Below the pieces are notes generated by a model, which was not told the DNA's origin, made no database searches, and worked only from the letters and a program-made list of their open reading frames with translations. A stretch of DNA of 61,770 nt from Hyphomicrobium sp. (lineage in GTDB: Bacteria > Pseudomonadota > Alphaproteobacteria > Rhizobiales > Hyphomicrobiaceae), in NCBI GenBank assembly GCA_002928955.1, contig PERT01000015.1:1-61770 (forward strand). The letters run 5' to 3'. Below are positions 9,892 through 20,282 of the stretch, piece by piece (the first letter of the stretch is position 1; every line of letters starts with the position of its first letter). A program made the translations under genes and the position numbers.

Positions 9892-11091
9892 TTACCGCTC
9901 CTTGACCGCCGCCACGCCCTTCCGGGCGCGCATCATGTTGGTGAAACGGGTGAACAGGTAGTGGCTATCCTGGGGGCCGGGGCTCGCTTCGGGGTGATGC
10001 TGGACCGAGAACACCGGGCGGCCTTCGAGCTGGATGCCGCAATTGGTGCCATCGAACAGTGAAACATGCGTTTCGACGACGCCCACGGGAAGGCTGTCGC
10101 GATCCACCGTAAAGCCGTGGTTCATCGACACAATCTCGACCTTTTTGGTCGTGCGATCCTTGACCGGGTGGTTCGCGCCGTGGTGGCCCTGGTGCATCTT
10201 CTTGGTGGTGGCACCGAGCGCCAGGCCGAGCATCTGGTGACCGAGGCAGATACCGAATACAGGGAGCCCGGTGTCGACGAGTTTCTTGATCTCGCGCACC
10301 GCATACTTGCCGGTGGCGGCCGGGTCGCCGGGGCCGTTCGACAGGAAGATGCCGTCGGGATTGCGCGCGATCACATCATCTGCCGTTGCGGTGGCCGGCA
10401 ACACGGTGACTTTGCAGCCGGCCGCGGCGAGGCAGCGAAGGATGTTGCGCTTCAGCCCATAGTCGATGGCGACGACGTGGAACTCGGGCTGCTCATGCCG
10501 CGCGTAGCCCTTGTCCCAGACCCAGCGCTGTTCATCCCATGAGTAACTCTGGCCGGTGGTTACGTCGGGCACGAGATCCATGCCGTCGAGGCCGGGCCAC
10601 GCCTTGGCTTCGGCCTTGAGTTTCGCCAGATCGAACGTTCCCGAAAGCTCATGAGCGATGACGCCGTTCGGCATGCCCTTGTCGCGAATGAGCGCGGTCA
10701 ACGCACGCGTGTCGATACCAGAGATGCCGATGATGCCGCGCTCCTTCAACCAGCCGTCGAGGTGGCGGGTGGACCGGTAGTTTGCAGCTTCCGTGATCCC
10801 GGCCCGCAACACGCACCCGCGCACGCCGGAGCGCGACGCGAGGTTCGACGTCTCGGTGTCGTCTGCATTGGTGCCGACGTTACCAATATGCGGGAAGGTG
10901 AACGTGACGATCTGCCCGGCGTAGGACGGGTCGGTCAGGATCTCCTGATAGCCGGTGATCGCCGTGTTGAAACACACTTCGCCGACAGCGGAGCCCGTCG
11001 CACCGAGCCCGTGGCCGGCGATGACGGTGCCGTCCGCGAGAACGAGCCGGGCCGTCAGTGGTGCATCGGTCCAGGGGGCGGGGGTGGTCAT
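9892..11091 (-). CDS. carA: Carbamoyl-phosphate synthase small subunit (glutaminase)
   Basis: A 399-aa protein, normal length. The N-terminal CPSase small-chain domain begins ARLVLADGTVIAGHGLGATG and contains GEVCFNTAITGYQEILTDPSYAGQIVTFT. The C-terminal class-I glutamine amidotransferase domain shows the nucleophile elbow GICLGHQ and the catalytic His in SVQHHPEASPGPQDS. It hydrolyses glutamine and channels ammonia to CarB. It is the first gene of the minus-strand series that runs through to carB and greA. Repeat copy B lies 106 bp upstream of its start, in the divergent intergenic region shared with the YqeY-like gene. Confidence 0.99.
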   Translation of the reverse strand: MTTPAPWTDAPLTARLVLADGTVIAGHGLGATGSAVGEVCFNTAITGYQEILTDPSYAGQIVTFTFPHIGNVGTNADDTETSNLASRSGVRGCVLRAGITEAANYRSTRHLDGWLKERGIIGISGIDTRALTALIRDKGMPNGVIAHELSGTFDLAKLKAEAKAWPGLDGMDLVPDVTTGQSYSWDEQRWVWDKGYARHEQPEFHVVAIDYGLKRNILRCLAAAGCKVTVLPATATADDVIARNPDGIFLSNGPGDPAATGKYAVREIKKLVDTGLPVFGICLGHQMLGLALGATTKKMHQGHHGANHPVKDRTTKKVEIVSMNHGFTVDRDSLPVGVVETHVSLFDGTNCGIQLEGRPVFSVQHHPEASPGPQDSHYLFTRFTNMMRARKGVAAVKER

Positions 11092-11196
11092 GGCAGCTCC
11101 TCGGCGCGCAAGGAGTTGAGCCCGTGCTTCGGGTTGCCGCGGGTCTCATCGCCGCGCCCGTGCCGGAGCCAACTCTCGATCGGAATTGGCCGGAAC

Positions 11197-11365
11197 CTGG
11201 TGTTCCGGCGCCGACATTTGATTCCCATTGCAACGCGCTCCAGATCAAATGTCGGCGGCATAAGGAACACTAGCAACCACATGATTCTAGTGTCGCTTTT
11301 GCATCTGACGTTTGGTTTTGAGTCCATCCCCGAGTGGGGACCAAACGTCAGAAGCGCGACACTAG
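11197..11365 (+). repeat. Dispersed double-hairpin repeat, copy B (complete, 169 bp)
   Basis: A complete element. H1 has left arm CTGGTGTTCCGGCGCC plus GACATTTGAT at 11197-11222, and right arm ATCAAATGTCGGCGGC, an ATAA bulge, then GGAACACTAG ending at 11272. The linker is followed by H2, with left foot CTAGTGTCGC at 11287-11296, a TTTT bulge, inner arm GCATCTGACGTTTGGT, and right arm ACCAAACGTCAGAAGC then GCGACACTAG ending at 11365. Compared with copy A, the H2 foot carries A-to-C on one arm and T-to-G on the other, so pairing is kept. It sits between divergent carA and the YqeY-like gene. Confidence 0.9.
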
Positions 11366-11550
11366 GGGAACGCCGGACGCGGGTCAATGCGGCGGGCGTC
11401 GCGTGATCGCCAGCGCACTTTCGGGGTTGCAACCGCGTCGACCAGGGCGCTTTCATGCCCCCATCAAAATCGGCGCCGGATGTTGCCGACCCGCACCGAA
11501 CGCCCTACACCGCGCCACCACACCGCGCCACCACCGGCCAGGAGACCCCC

Positions 11551-12003
11551 ATGCGCGACCGCATCCTGCAATCCGTCAAGGACGCCATGAAGTCCGGAAA
11601 CAAGCCGCGGCTGGCGACGCTGCGGCTCGTCACCGCCGCCATCAAGGACCGCGACCTGGCGCTGCCGGCCGGGTCCGTTCCCGACACCGTGGGCGAGAGC
11701 GAGATCCTGTCGCTGTTGCAAAAGATGGTCAAGCAGCGGCGAGAGAGCATCACACTCTACAAGGATGCCAACCGCCAGGATCTGGTCGATCAGGAAGCCT
11801 TCGAGATCGCCATCATCGAGGAATTCCTGCCACGCCAGATGAGCGACGGCGACCTGCGCAAGGCCATCACCGGCGTCATCGGCGAACTTGGCCTTTCAGG
11901 GCTGAAGGACATGGGCAAGGCGATGGGTGCGCTCAAGGAGCGGTTCACCGGTCAGATGGACTTCGCCAAGGCCAACGGCGTGGTCAAGGAGCTGTTGAAG
12001 TAG
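11551..12003 (+). CDS. GatB/YqeY-domain protein
   Basis: A 150-aa protein matching the YqeY family, which resembles the C-terminal helical domain of the GatB amidotransferase subunit. Visible features are the N-terminal MRDRILQSVKDAMKSGNKPRLATLRLVTAAIKDRD and the middle segment LLQKMVKQRRESITLYKDANRQDLVDQEAFEIAIIEEFLPRQMSD. The C-terminal GLKDMGKAMGALKERFTGQMDFAKAN...VVKELL is typical. The frame is open further upstream, but AGGAG at 11540-11544 sits 6 nt before ATG 11551, which matches the family start. In this order (carA <- -> yqeY-dnaG-rpoD) the gene is commonly seen in alphaproteobacteria. A role in tRNA-dependent amidation is suspected but unproven. Confidence 0.93.
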   Translation: MRDRILQSVKDAMKSGNKPRLATLRLVTAAIKDRDLALPAGSVPDTVGESEILSLLQKMVKQRRESITLYKDANRQDLVDQEAFEIAIIEEFLPRQMSDGDLRKAITGVIGELGLSGLKDMGKAMGALKERFTGQMDFAKANGVVKELLK

Positions 12004-12197
12004 GTTCGCCATTGAAGGCAACGGCGGGTCGCGTTCGGCGACGACCTTTGGGCAGGTCATTCATGTAGCGCCAGAGAGGCATGGGCTGTGGAAAGCGGGC
12101 ATGAAGCTCCACGGTGCCCGCGCGGCACGAATGGGCTCCAGGCTTTGGGACGCGAATCGCTTAGTGCTCGCAGATCGGACATGAGCTTGGTGCTGCG

Positions 12198-14180
12198 ATG
12201 CGCTTTCCACCCCACTTCCTGGATGAGATCCGCGCCCGGTTGCCGGTGAGCCAGGTGGTATCGCGCAAGGTGCCGCTCAAGAAAAAGGGTCGCGAGTACG
12301 CGGGCCTCTCGCCGTTCAAGGTCGAGAAGACACCGTCGTTCTTCGTTAACGACCACAAGGGCTTTTATCACTGCTTCGCGTCCGGCGAGCACGGCGACAT
12401 CTTCAAATTCGTCATGGCGACCGAAGGACTTTCGTTTCCCGAGGCCGTTGAGCGGCTAGCGGCGGAGGCCGGCTTGCCGATGCCCAAAATGAGCGAACGC
12501 GAGGTCGAGGAAGAGGACCTGCGGCAACGGCACTACGCGCTGCTCGATGCGGCCGCCAAGTTCTTCGAGGAGGCGTTGCGCGGTCCGGCCGGAGCCGAAG
12601 CAAGGCGCTACATCGATCATCGCGGGCTGAAACGCGATACGGTTGGCGCGTTCCGCCTGGGCTTTGCGCCGAACTCGAAATCGGCCCTGAAGGACCACCT
12701 CGCCAAGCTCGGTTTCAAGCTCGAGGAGATGACGCTGACGGGCATGCTGATCCATGGCGATGATATTCCTGTCGCCTACGACCGTTTCCGTAACCGGATC
12801 ATGTTCCCGATCGCCGATCTCAAGGGCCGCACGATCGCGTTCGGTGGCCGCGCACTCGATCCGGACGCACCCGCCAAGTACCTGAATTCGCCGGAGACGC
12901 CCCTGTTCCACAAAGGGCACGTACTGTTCAACGCGCACCGGGCCCGGCAAGCCTCCCACGACAAGAGCCGCATCGTGGCCGTCGAGGGATACATGGACGT
13001 CGCCGCCCTGACAGAGGCCGGGTTCCCCGAATGCGTGGCCCCGCTCGGCACGGCACTGACCGAGGATCAGCTCAAGATCCTGTGGCGGATGTCGCCGGAG
13101 CCCATCCTCTGTTTCGATGGCGACAGCGCCGGCCGGAAGGCCGCGTACCGTGCCATCGACACGGCGTTGCCGCACTTGAGGCCCGGCACCAGCGTCGCGT
13201 TCGCGTTTCTCCCCGACGGGCTCGACCCCGATGATCTTGTTCGCCAACAGGGCGCAGGCGCGATGGAGCAGGTTCTGGGCCGCCTGAAGCCGCTGTCGGC
13301 CGTCATGTTCGAGCGCGCGTGGGCCTCCGGAGACTGGTCGACGCCGGAGCGACGGGCGGGCCTTGATCAGCAGTTGCGCACGCTGACCCAGCAGATCGCC
13401 GATCCGGGCGTGCGAGGGCACTATGAGCAGGATATGCGGCGTCGCCTCGCCGAGGCCTGGGGAATGCCGCAGGGCCAACAGCGTTCGCAGACGGCATTTA
13501 CGGCCCGACACCCACAGGCAAACCGCAACTCAAACCGGAGCTATGTCACCCCCCGCGCCGATAACCCTTGGCGAGAGCCTGGTGCCGGGAAGGGCAGTCG
13601 CGGCGGCACCTTCGACCGCCGCGGACCGGGCTTCCCGCCGCCCAGGGCCAGCGCCAGCCTGTTGCAGAGCGGCCTCGTAGCCAGCGAGCGCGGGAGGCCG
13701 ACCAATCGCGAGGCCATTCTGCTTCGCGCGATCCTCAATCACCCCTGGCTGATCGATGACTACGCCGAGGCGATCGCCGCATTGCCGCTGGTCTCTCAGC
13801 CGATGGGACGCCTGCGGGATGAAATCCTGTCACTTCACGCGGGAGACAATTCCCTTGACAGCGCGGAGTTGACAACCCAATTGGAAAAAGCGGGTTTGAC
13901 CCAGGTTCTGGACCTTGTCGAACGCGCGATAACGCATAAGTGCGACAGGTTCGTAGAAGCCGATGCCCCGAACACCGAGGTGGATGCTGGCTGGCGCCAC
14001 GCCCTCGCGCTTCATGAGCAGCAGGTCGGACTGAAGCGGGCTCTCGAAGCTGCCGAAAGGTCCTGGCACGAAGACGGCTCGGAAGAAGCCCTGGCGCGCA
14101 TATGCGATATCCAGCGGCAACTTCATGTGATCGACACGGCCGAGGGGGACGGGATCGGCGGTGAAAGAGGGGTTCGCTGA
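12198..14180 (+). CDS. dnaG: DNA primase
   Basis: A 660-aa primase that makes RNA primers at the replication fork. The N-terminal zinc-binding region is recognisable (AGLSPFKVEKTPSFFVNDHKG then FYHCFASGEHGDIFKF) but is atypical: where the family normally has C-x2-H...C-x2-C, only one cysteine (YHCF) is left. This degeneration is known from other alphaproteobacterial primases. The catalytic core and TOPRIM domain are intact: VVAVEGYMDVAALTEAGF supplies the glutamate, and CFDGDSAGRKA the DGD acidic motif. A Ser/Arg/Pro-rich linker near residues 430-500 precedes the helical helicase-interaction domain. It is upstream of rpoD. Confidence 0.98.
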   Translation: MRFPPHFLDEIRARLPVSQVVSRKVPLKKKGREYAGLSPFKVEKTPSFFVNDHKGFYHCFASGEHGDIFKFVMATEGLSFPEAVERLAAEAGLPMPKMSEREVEEEDLRQRHYALLDAAAKFFEEALRGPAGAEARRYIDHRGLKRDTVGAFRLGFAPNSKSALKDHLAKLGFKLEEMTLTGMLIHGDDIPVAYDRFRNRIMFPIADLKGRTIAFGGRALDPDAPAKYLNSPETPLFHKGHVLFNAHRARQASHDKSRIVAVEGYMDVAALTEAGFPECVAPLGTALTEDQLKILWRMSPEPILCFDGDSAGRKAAYRAIDTALPHLRPGTSVAFAFLPDGLDPDDLVRQQGAGAMEQVLGRLKPLSAVMFERAWASGDWSTPERRAGLDQQLRTLTQQIADPGVRGHYEQDMRRRLAEAWGMPQGQQRSQTAFTARHPQANRNSNRSYVTPRADNPWREPGAGKGSRGGTFDRRGPGFPPPRASASLLQSGLVASERGRPTNREAILLRAILNHPWLIDDYAEAIAALPLVSQPMGRLRDEILSLHAGDNSLDSAELTTQLEKAGLTQVLDLVERAITHKCDRFVEADAPNTEVDAGWRHALALHEQQVGLKRALEAAERSWHEDGSEEALARICDIQRQLHVIDTAEGDGIGGERGVR

Positions 14181-14372
14181 CGCGGCGGTTCAATCGGGTC
14201 GCTGTCTCGAGCCGGGGACCGGGGAAGACATGTTTTGCAACAGCACCACACAAAGCAGCCGAAAGGTCGCGCGGCCAGAATCGATTGGCGCACCCAATTG
14301 GAGGTTCAGCCGGCATGGTCCGTCTCGACACCAACGGTGGGTCTCGTCCGCCGGCACCTACTGTGCGGCAAA

Positions 14373-14403
14373 TTGCCGCCCAAACTCTGAGAACTGATAC
14401 AAT
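14373..14403 (+). promoter_or_regulatory. Candidate housekeeping promoter upstream of rpoD
   Basis: In the 288-bp dnaG-rpoD gap a TTGCCG (14373-14378) is followed, after a long 19-bp spacer, by an extended -10 element TGATACAAT (14395-14403; hexamer TACAAT). The extended TG motif may compensate for the long spacer. It lies about 65 bp upstream of the rpoD ATG. This is a motif match only. Confidence 0.35.
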
Positions 14404-14468
14404 CGCGGGTGCCGGGCTCTCCGGTGATCCACTTTCTTAGCCTCGTTCAGTCGGGACTGATCACATCG

Positions 14469-16454
<1,986 letters not shown>

Positions 16455-16463
16455 GATCAGGCA

Positions 16464-17318
16464 ATGGACACAGTCACGACTATTGAGCAGCTTCGAGAAA
16501 ATGTGGCCTATTTGTGGGAAGCAGCGAACAAGCCCAATGAGCGTTTGCGCGTTGAGGCCCAGAAGTTGCTTCGGAATGGTTCCCACTACGTTGCCCTGGT
16601 GGACGGAAAATCGGTGCGCTTCGGACCCAGCCGGTTCATTGGCTATCGCTCGAACACCCTGAAGCGACACAACCGTAATCACTTCAAGCACGGCAATGTT
16701 ACTGATAAAGCGGTTAATGAGATTTATGGAAAACAGTGCATTACGAATCCAGAACTCGACAAAGCGTTCTTAAGTTTCTTACGCGGGATAAAAGCTAAAC
16801 CAGCGAACAAACAACGCAAGTATTGGTGGGACAGCTCAGTCCAGAAATCCCTGGCGAAAGCCACCAACAATACGATTGTGAACGACACCAACATAAACCA
16901 TGGCGGCGAGGCCACTTGCCTATTGCCTGGAACAGAAATCTTAGTCACGACCAAACAAAGACGGAATCACGACAGGTTCCAGAGAGCATTACTTCTCGAA
17001 TGGGACTACCGCTGCGCCTTTTCTGACTGCAACATTCAGTCGCTCGTTCAAGCTGCACACATCAAGCCATGGGGCGCTTGCACGCCGCACGAGCGCACGG
17101 ACATTTGCAACGGCCTACCTCTCACCCCAACAGCACATGCCTTGTTTGACAGGGGGCTTGTAAAAGTCTCTCGGAATGGCACGCTCACCAGTACGTCCGC
17201 AGCCTCAAAACAGGAGCTATGCGCATTAGGAATCAAGCTGGGAATGAAAATCATCGGCTACACACCGCAACACGAGGCTTACATGAAGGCGCGCCGAAAA
17301 CTGCTCGATAGGCAGTAG
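16464..17318 (+). CDS. HNH endonuclease
   Basis: A 284-aa protein. The C-terminal third is an HNH nuclease: a zinc-type knuckle CAFSDC, then LVQAAHIKPWG, ERTDICNGLPLTPTAHALFDRGLV (the H...N...H ligands) and a terminal HEAYMKARRKLL. The N-terminal ~150 residues (SHYVALVDGKSVRFGPSRFIGYRSNTLKRH) form a domain I do not recognise; in comparable proteins this part often reads a target or modified DNA. Codon use is visibly more AT-rich than in rpoD, suggesting recent transfer. It begins 9 bp after the rpoD stop with no terminator between, so it may be transcribed from the rpoD promoter. Likely a stand-alone restriction or defence nuclease (inference). Confidence 0.88.
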   Translation: MDTVTTIEQLRENVAYLWEAANKPNERLRVEAQKLLRNGSHYVALVDGKSVRFGPSRFIGYRSNTLKRHNRNHFKHGNVTDKAVNEIYGKQCITNPELDKAFLSFLRGIKAKPANKQRKYWWDSSVQKSLAKATNNTIVNDTNINHGGEATCLLPGTEILVTTKQRRNHDRFQRALLLEWDYRCAFSDCNIQSLVQAAHIKPWGACTPHERTDICNGLPLTPTAHALFDRGLVKVSRNGTLTSTSAASKQELCALGIKLGMKIIGYTPQHEAYMKARRKLLDRQ

Positions 17319-17319
17319 T

Positions 17320-17526
17320 CTACGCCTCCACATACTCGGCAATTGTCGTCGGCGGGGGTATGGGGTCTCCGTCTTCTTTCATACCCTCGATATGAAGCTT
17401 GATCGCACCGCGGATTTCGCGCTCGACCACCGCCACCGTATCGCCGGTCGCGACGCAGCCCGGAAGATCAGGCACATAGGCCGAATATGTATCGCCGGCC
17501 TGTTCGATGACGACCACATATCGCAT
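17320..17526 (-). CDS. hicB: HicB-like antitoxin
   Basis: A 68-aa protein consisting of only the partial-RNase-H-fold HicB domain: MRYVVVIEQAGDTYSAYVPDLPGCVATGDTV...AVVEREIRGAIKLHIEGMKEDGDPIPPP. It lacks the C-terminal RHH or HTH DNA-binding extension of longer HicB proteins, so autorepression would need another factor. The start codon overlaps the hicA stop by one base (TGATG), indicating translational coupling downstream of the toxin. It is convergent with the HNH gene, with one base between the two stops. Confidence 0.93.
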   Translation of the reverse strand: MRYVVVIEQAGDTYSAYVPDLPGCVATGDTVAVVEREIRGAIKLHIEGMKEDGDPIPPPTTIAEYVEA

Positions 17527-17720
17527 CAGTTGCTCCTATTCAGCCCTGCTTGCTTGAATACGCTGTTGAGCGTTCCCGGGGCCATATCGTCGGATGGCTT
17601 GCCCGCAATCGTCACACGCCCTGGTTTAGTCGAGTGTTTGAATTGCCTGTGACTCCCTTTGGTCGCCACGAGTTGCCAGCCATCCTTCTCGATCAGCCGG
17701 ATGACCTCTCGCACCTTCAT
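17526..17720 (-). CDS. hicA: HicA-like mRNA interferase toxin
   Basis: A 64-aa protein with the full HicA double-stranded-RNA-binding-like fold. It starts MKVREVIRLIEKDGWQLVATKGSHRQFKH, in which the GSHRQF motif carries the catalytic histidine, and ends VTIAGKPSDDMAPGTLNSVFKQAGL. HicA cleaves mRNA and is neutralised by HicB. The reading frame continues upstream without a stop to about 17970 (see findings), but residues before MKVREV do not belong to HicA, so ATG 17720 is the likely start. Confidence 0.92.
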   Translation of the reverse strand: MKVREVIRLIEKDGWQLVATKGSHRQFKHSTKPGRVTIAGKPSDDMAPGTLNSVFKQAGLNRSN

Positions 17721-18079
17721 CGTATCCCCCAACGCAAGACAATTATCAGGTCCGTACGGTTGCCTCCAGAGGTTCTCGGTGACGTGCGGGCGCATGGCTC
17801 GGATGTCGGATAGCCAGTTCGATGCCATCCCGACTTCGAGGTTGCCTTCGAGCCCCACACGGGCTTCAAGTTGCAGGAGCAGCCTTGACACCGCCTCACC
17901 GAACTTGACGTGCTCAGCGCCTGCCGGCGTCGCGTTGTTGAGGTAGCCTCTGGCTAGTGCGAAAGACGTTCAGACCTAAGTTGCCTGACCCCTCGGTTCA
18001 GCCAACGCGAAGTCCCACAAGCCAGATTCGCCCGAATCGGGTAAGGGTTATCCAGATTCAATCTCGACGGGAGACGACC

Positions 18080-18364
18080 ATGGCCGACAAGACCACACTG
18101 GTTCTGCCAGGCAGTAAGATGACCGTTCCAACGCCCATAAAGCGCACGATCCAGGTCTCCGCTTCCGTGGTGCTGACCGCCCTGGTCGTGCTCGCCGTGG
18201 TTCTGGTGAACACGCTCATGATTTCGCGCACCGGTTCGGCGGCGCAAGGCCTCGGCACGTGGCTCGCGTTCATCAAACGCGGCGACATTCAGGCAACCAT
18301 GGTCCTGACGGCTTTGGTGACTGTGCTGTTCGTTTATTGGCAGCGTGACAAGGAACGGCGCTGA
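18080..18364 (+). CDS. Small two-helix membrane protein, unknown
   Basis: A 94-aa protein starting MADKTTLVLPGSKMTVP. Two strongly hydrophobic segments (VSASVVLTALVVLAVVLVNT, about residues 27-46; and MVLTALVTVLFVYW, about 74-87) are joined by a polar loop with a charged tail WQRDKERR. GGGAG lies about 8 nt before the ATG, which I prefer over the longer open frame from 17957. I recognise no family. It is separated from hicAB by a divergent ~360-bp gap without another supported gene. Confidence 0.6.
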   Translation: MADKTTLVLPGSKMTVPTPIKRTIQVSASVVLTALVVLAVVLVNTLMISRTGSAAQGLGTWLAFIKRGDIQATMVLTALVTVLFVYWQRDKERR

Positions 18365-18833
18365 TCCGTTTCCAGATCAAAACCAGCGACCGCCGAAGCG
18401 CCAACCGGGCTTGCGCGACAACATCTCGGTTGCACATTCCGCCGCAGCGGTGCGGGAGGATGACAGCATTCTGGCGCAAGGTCCGTTCAAGGCATTGGAT
18501 TTTTCCACGAATGCACCGGTTCCGGGCAAGCATGGGCATGGCCAATCACAACGATGAAGTCCGCCATCAGCCAAACGTGGCTGGCCCAGCATCGCCCACC
18601 GATGGCGCAGCGACGGGCACGACCCGGGACCTCGCCGCCCGTCGCTTGACCGATATGCCAGCAGCATTCATGCATGCGGCGAACAACGCGCGCATTTCAA
18701 GCCGGACCGCGCATTCGCCGCATGTCGTGTTCTACTGGTGATGCTCATGGCGGAGGCAGGGCGCTCAAATGCCCCTTGTGTCCGGGTTCCGAGGTGCTAA
18801 TAGCCCCGTCCATGAACACTCATGGAGGACCCG
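18365..18833. other. Intergenic stretch without supported gene
   Basis: Several overlapping short frames exist on both strands, none with both a credible ribosome-binding site and a recognisable protein. No tRNA, strong hairpin or copy of the dispersed repeat was seen. Confidence 0.5.
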
Positions 18834-19265
18834 ATGCCTGACACCGCCGAAAGCGCAACGCGCGTCGAAACCGCCAAGCTGATCCGCGCTTATTACGACG
18901 CGTTCAACGCCGGCAACAGCGAAGCCATGCTGTCGATGTTGGCGGACGACGTTATCCACGACGTCAACCAGGGCGAACGCCGGCAAGGCAAAGAGAAGTT
19001 TCGGGCGTTCAGCGCCCGCATGGCCCACAACTATTCGGAACAATTGAAAGACATCACCGTGATGGTGTCGAAAGACGGTCTGCGCGCCTCCGCCGAGTTC
19101 AACGTCCACGGCATCTACAAGAACTCCGAGGAAGGCCTGCCGCCGGCCGCAGGCCAGAAATACGTTCTCCCCGCAGGCACCTTCTTCGCAATCCGCGGCG
19201 GCAAGATCACACGTGTGACCACGTACTACAACCTCACAGACTGGATGTTGCAGGTCTCGGCCTGA
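18834..19265 (+). CDS. NTF2-like / SnoaL-type (ketosteroid-isomerase fold) protein
   Basis: A 143-aa protein with the alpha+beta cone of the NTF2-like superfamily: [51 protein letters not shown], then [62 protein letters not shown]. Members are small isomerases or ligand-binding proteins, and the substrate cannot be told. ATG 18834 is preceded by GGAGGA; a further ATG at 18822 would include this SD and is less likely. It lies 37 bp upstream of panD on the same strand and may belong to that operon. Confidence 0.85.
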   Translation: MPDTAESATRVETAKLIRAYYDAFNAGNSEAMLSMLADDVIHDVNQGERRQGKEKFRAFSARMAHNYSEQLKDITVMVSKDGLRASAEFNVHGIYKNSEEGLPPAAGQKYVLPAGTFFAIRGGKITRVTTYYNLTDWMLQVSA

Positions 19266-19302
19266 CCTTTGGCATCCACCCGAAATCACAGGAGAGCACG
19301 TG

Positions 19303-19662
19303 GTGCTTCTGACCATGCTCAAGTGCAAGCTGCACCGGGCCACCGTGACCGAGTGCGACCTCCATTACGAGGGCTCGATCTCGATCGACCGCAAATTGAT
19401 CGAGGCCGCGGGCCTGTTGCTGAACGAGCGTGTCGAGATCTACAACATCGACAACGGCGAACGCTTCGCAACCTACGTCATCGAAGGCAAGAAGGGTTCG
19501 GGAATCATCGGGCTCAACGGCGCCGCGGCCCGGAAGGCCTGCGTTGGAGACAAGCTCATCATCTGCGCTTACGCGCAGTTTGAGGCAGCCGAGGCGAAGG
19601 CGCACGTGCCGAGCGTCGTGATCGTCGGAACCAGGAACAGGATCGACAAGGTGACGCCATGA
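19303..19662 (+). CDS. panD: Aspartate 1-decarboxylase (pro-enzyme)
   Basis: Decarboxylates aspartate to beta-alanine for pantothenate/CoA synthesis, using a pyruvoyl group made by self-cleavage. The chosen GTG start (a second GTG three bases upstream and an ATG at 19315 are alternatives) puts the cleavage pair in HYEGSISID exactly at Gly24-Ser25, as in the well-studied E. coli enzyme, and lies 8 nt after AGGAG. Other family motifs are [55 protein letters not shown] and VPSVVIV. The 119-aa length is normal. Its last four bases overlap the start of the GNAT gene (ATGA). Confidence 0.97.
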   Translation: MLLTMLKCKLHRATVTECDLHYEGSISIDRKLIEAAGLLLNERVEIYNIDNGERFATYVIEGKKGSGIIGLNGAAARKACVGDKLIICAYAQFEAAEAKAHVPSVVIVGTRNRIDKVTP

Positions 19663-20282
19663 AAACGGCGCGAGGGACAGAGGGAACCGCGGTCTCCGTG
19701 TCGTCGCTGACCGGACCCTCGCTGGTGGCCGCGCTGCCGGAACTCGCCCGACTTCGGATGACCGTGTTCCGGGACTGGCCCTACCTTTACGACGGAACCC
19801 TGGCCTACGAGGAGGCATATCTCGCGAAGTTCGCGGCCGCCAAAGGGGCGGTCTGCATCGCGGCCTACGATGGCCCGTGCATGGTTGGCGCATCGACAGG
19901 CGGGCCGCTCGTCGAGACCGACGCCGAATTCATCCTGCCGTTTGAAGCGGCCGGATACGACACGTCCAAGGTGTTTTATTGCGGCGAGAGCGTGCTGCTC
20001 GGCTCCCATCGCGGACACGGTCTCGGCCACGCGTTCTTCGATGGCCGTGAAGCCCACGCCCGCGCCTTCGGCGGTTTCGACTGGTCGAGTTTCTGCCGCG
20101 TGGTGCGGCCCGACGATCACCCGCTGAAACCCAACGCCTACCAGCCCCTCGATCTATTCTGGCGGAAGCGCGGATATTCCCCCGTGGAGGGCGTTGTGGC
20201 AACCTACGCTTGGAAGGACATCGATCAGGCGGCCGAGACCGAGCATCCGATGCAATTCTGGATGAAGTCACTCGCCCCATGA
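19659..20282 (+). CDS. GNAT-family N-acetyltransferase coupled to panD
   Basis: A 207-aa protein with the acetyl-CoA-binding pyrophosphate loop [22 protein letters not shown] preceded by a beta strand ([12 protein letters not shown]), as in GNAT enzymes. An N-terminal [30 protein letters not shown] resembles the substrate-side helices of GNATs that act on small molecules. The start overlaps panD by 4 bp and the stop overlaps the hydrolase gene by 4 bp (both ATGA), so the three proteins are almost certainly made together. Its acceptor substrate is unknown. GNAT domains fused to the same kind of hydrolase occur in other bacteria, which supports a joint function. Confidence 0.88.
   Translation: MKTARGTEGTAVSVSSLTGPSLVAALPELARLRMTVFRDWPYLYDGTLAYEEAYLAKFAAAKGAVCIAAYDGPCMVGASTGGPLVETDAEFILPFEAAGYDTSKVFYCGESVLLGSHRGHGLGHAFFDGREAHARAFGGFDWSSFCRVVRPDDHPLKPNAYQPLDLFWRKRGYSPVEGVVATYAWKDIDQAAETEHPMQFWMKSLAP

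Noticed and set aside
12456-13511. 351-codon minus-strand frame
   Set aside because: Lies within dnaG and has no family features.
18377-18741. Several ~60-100-codon frames on both strands
   Set aside because: Overlapping frames with Cys/Arg-rich, non-protein-like composition and no family match.
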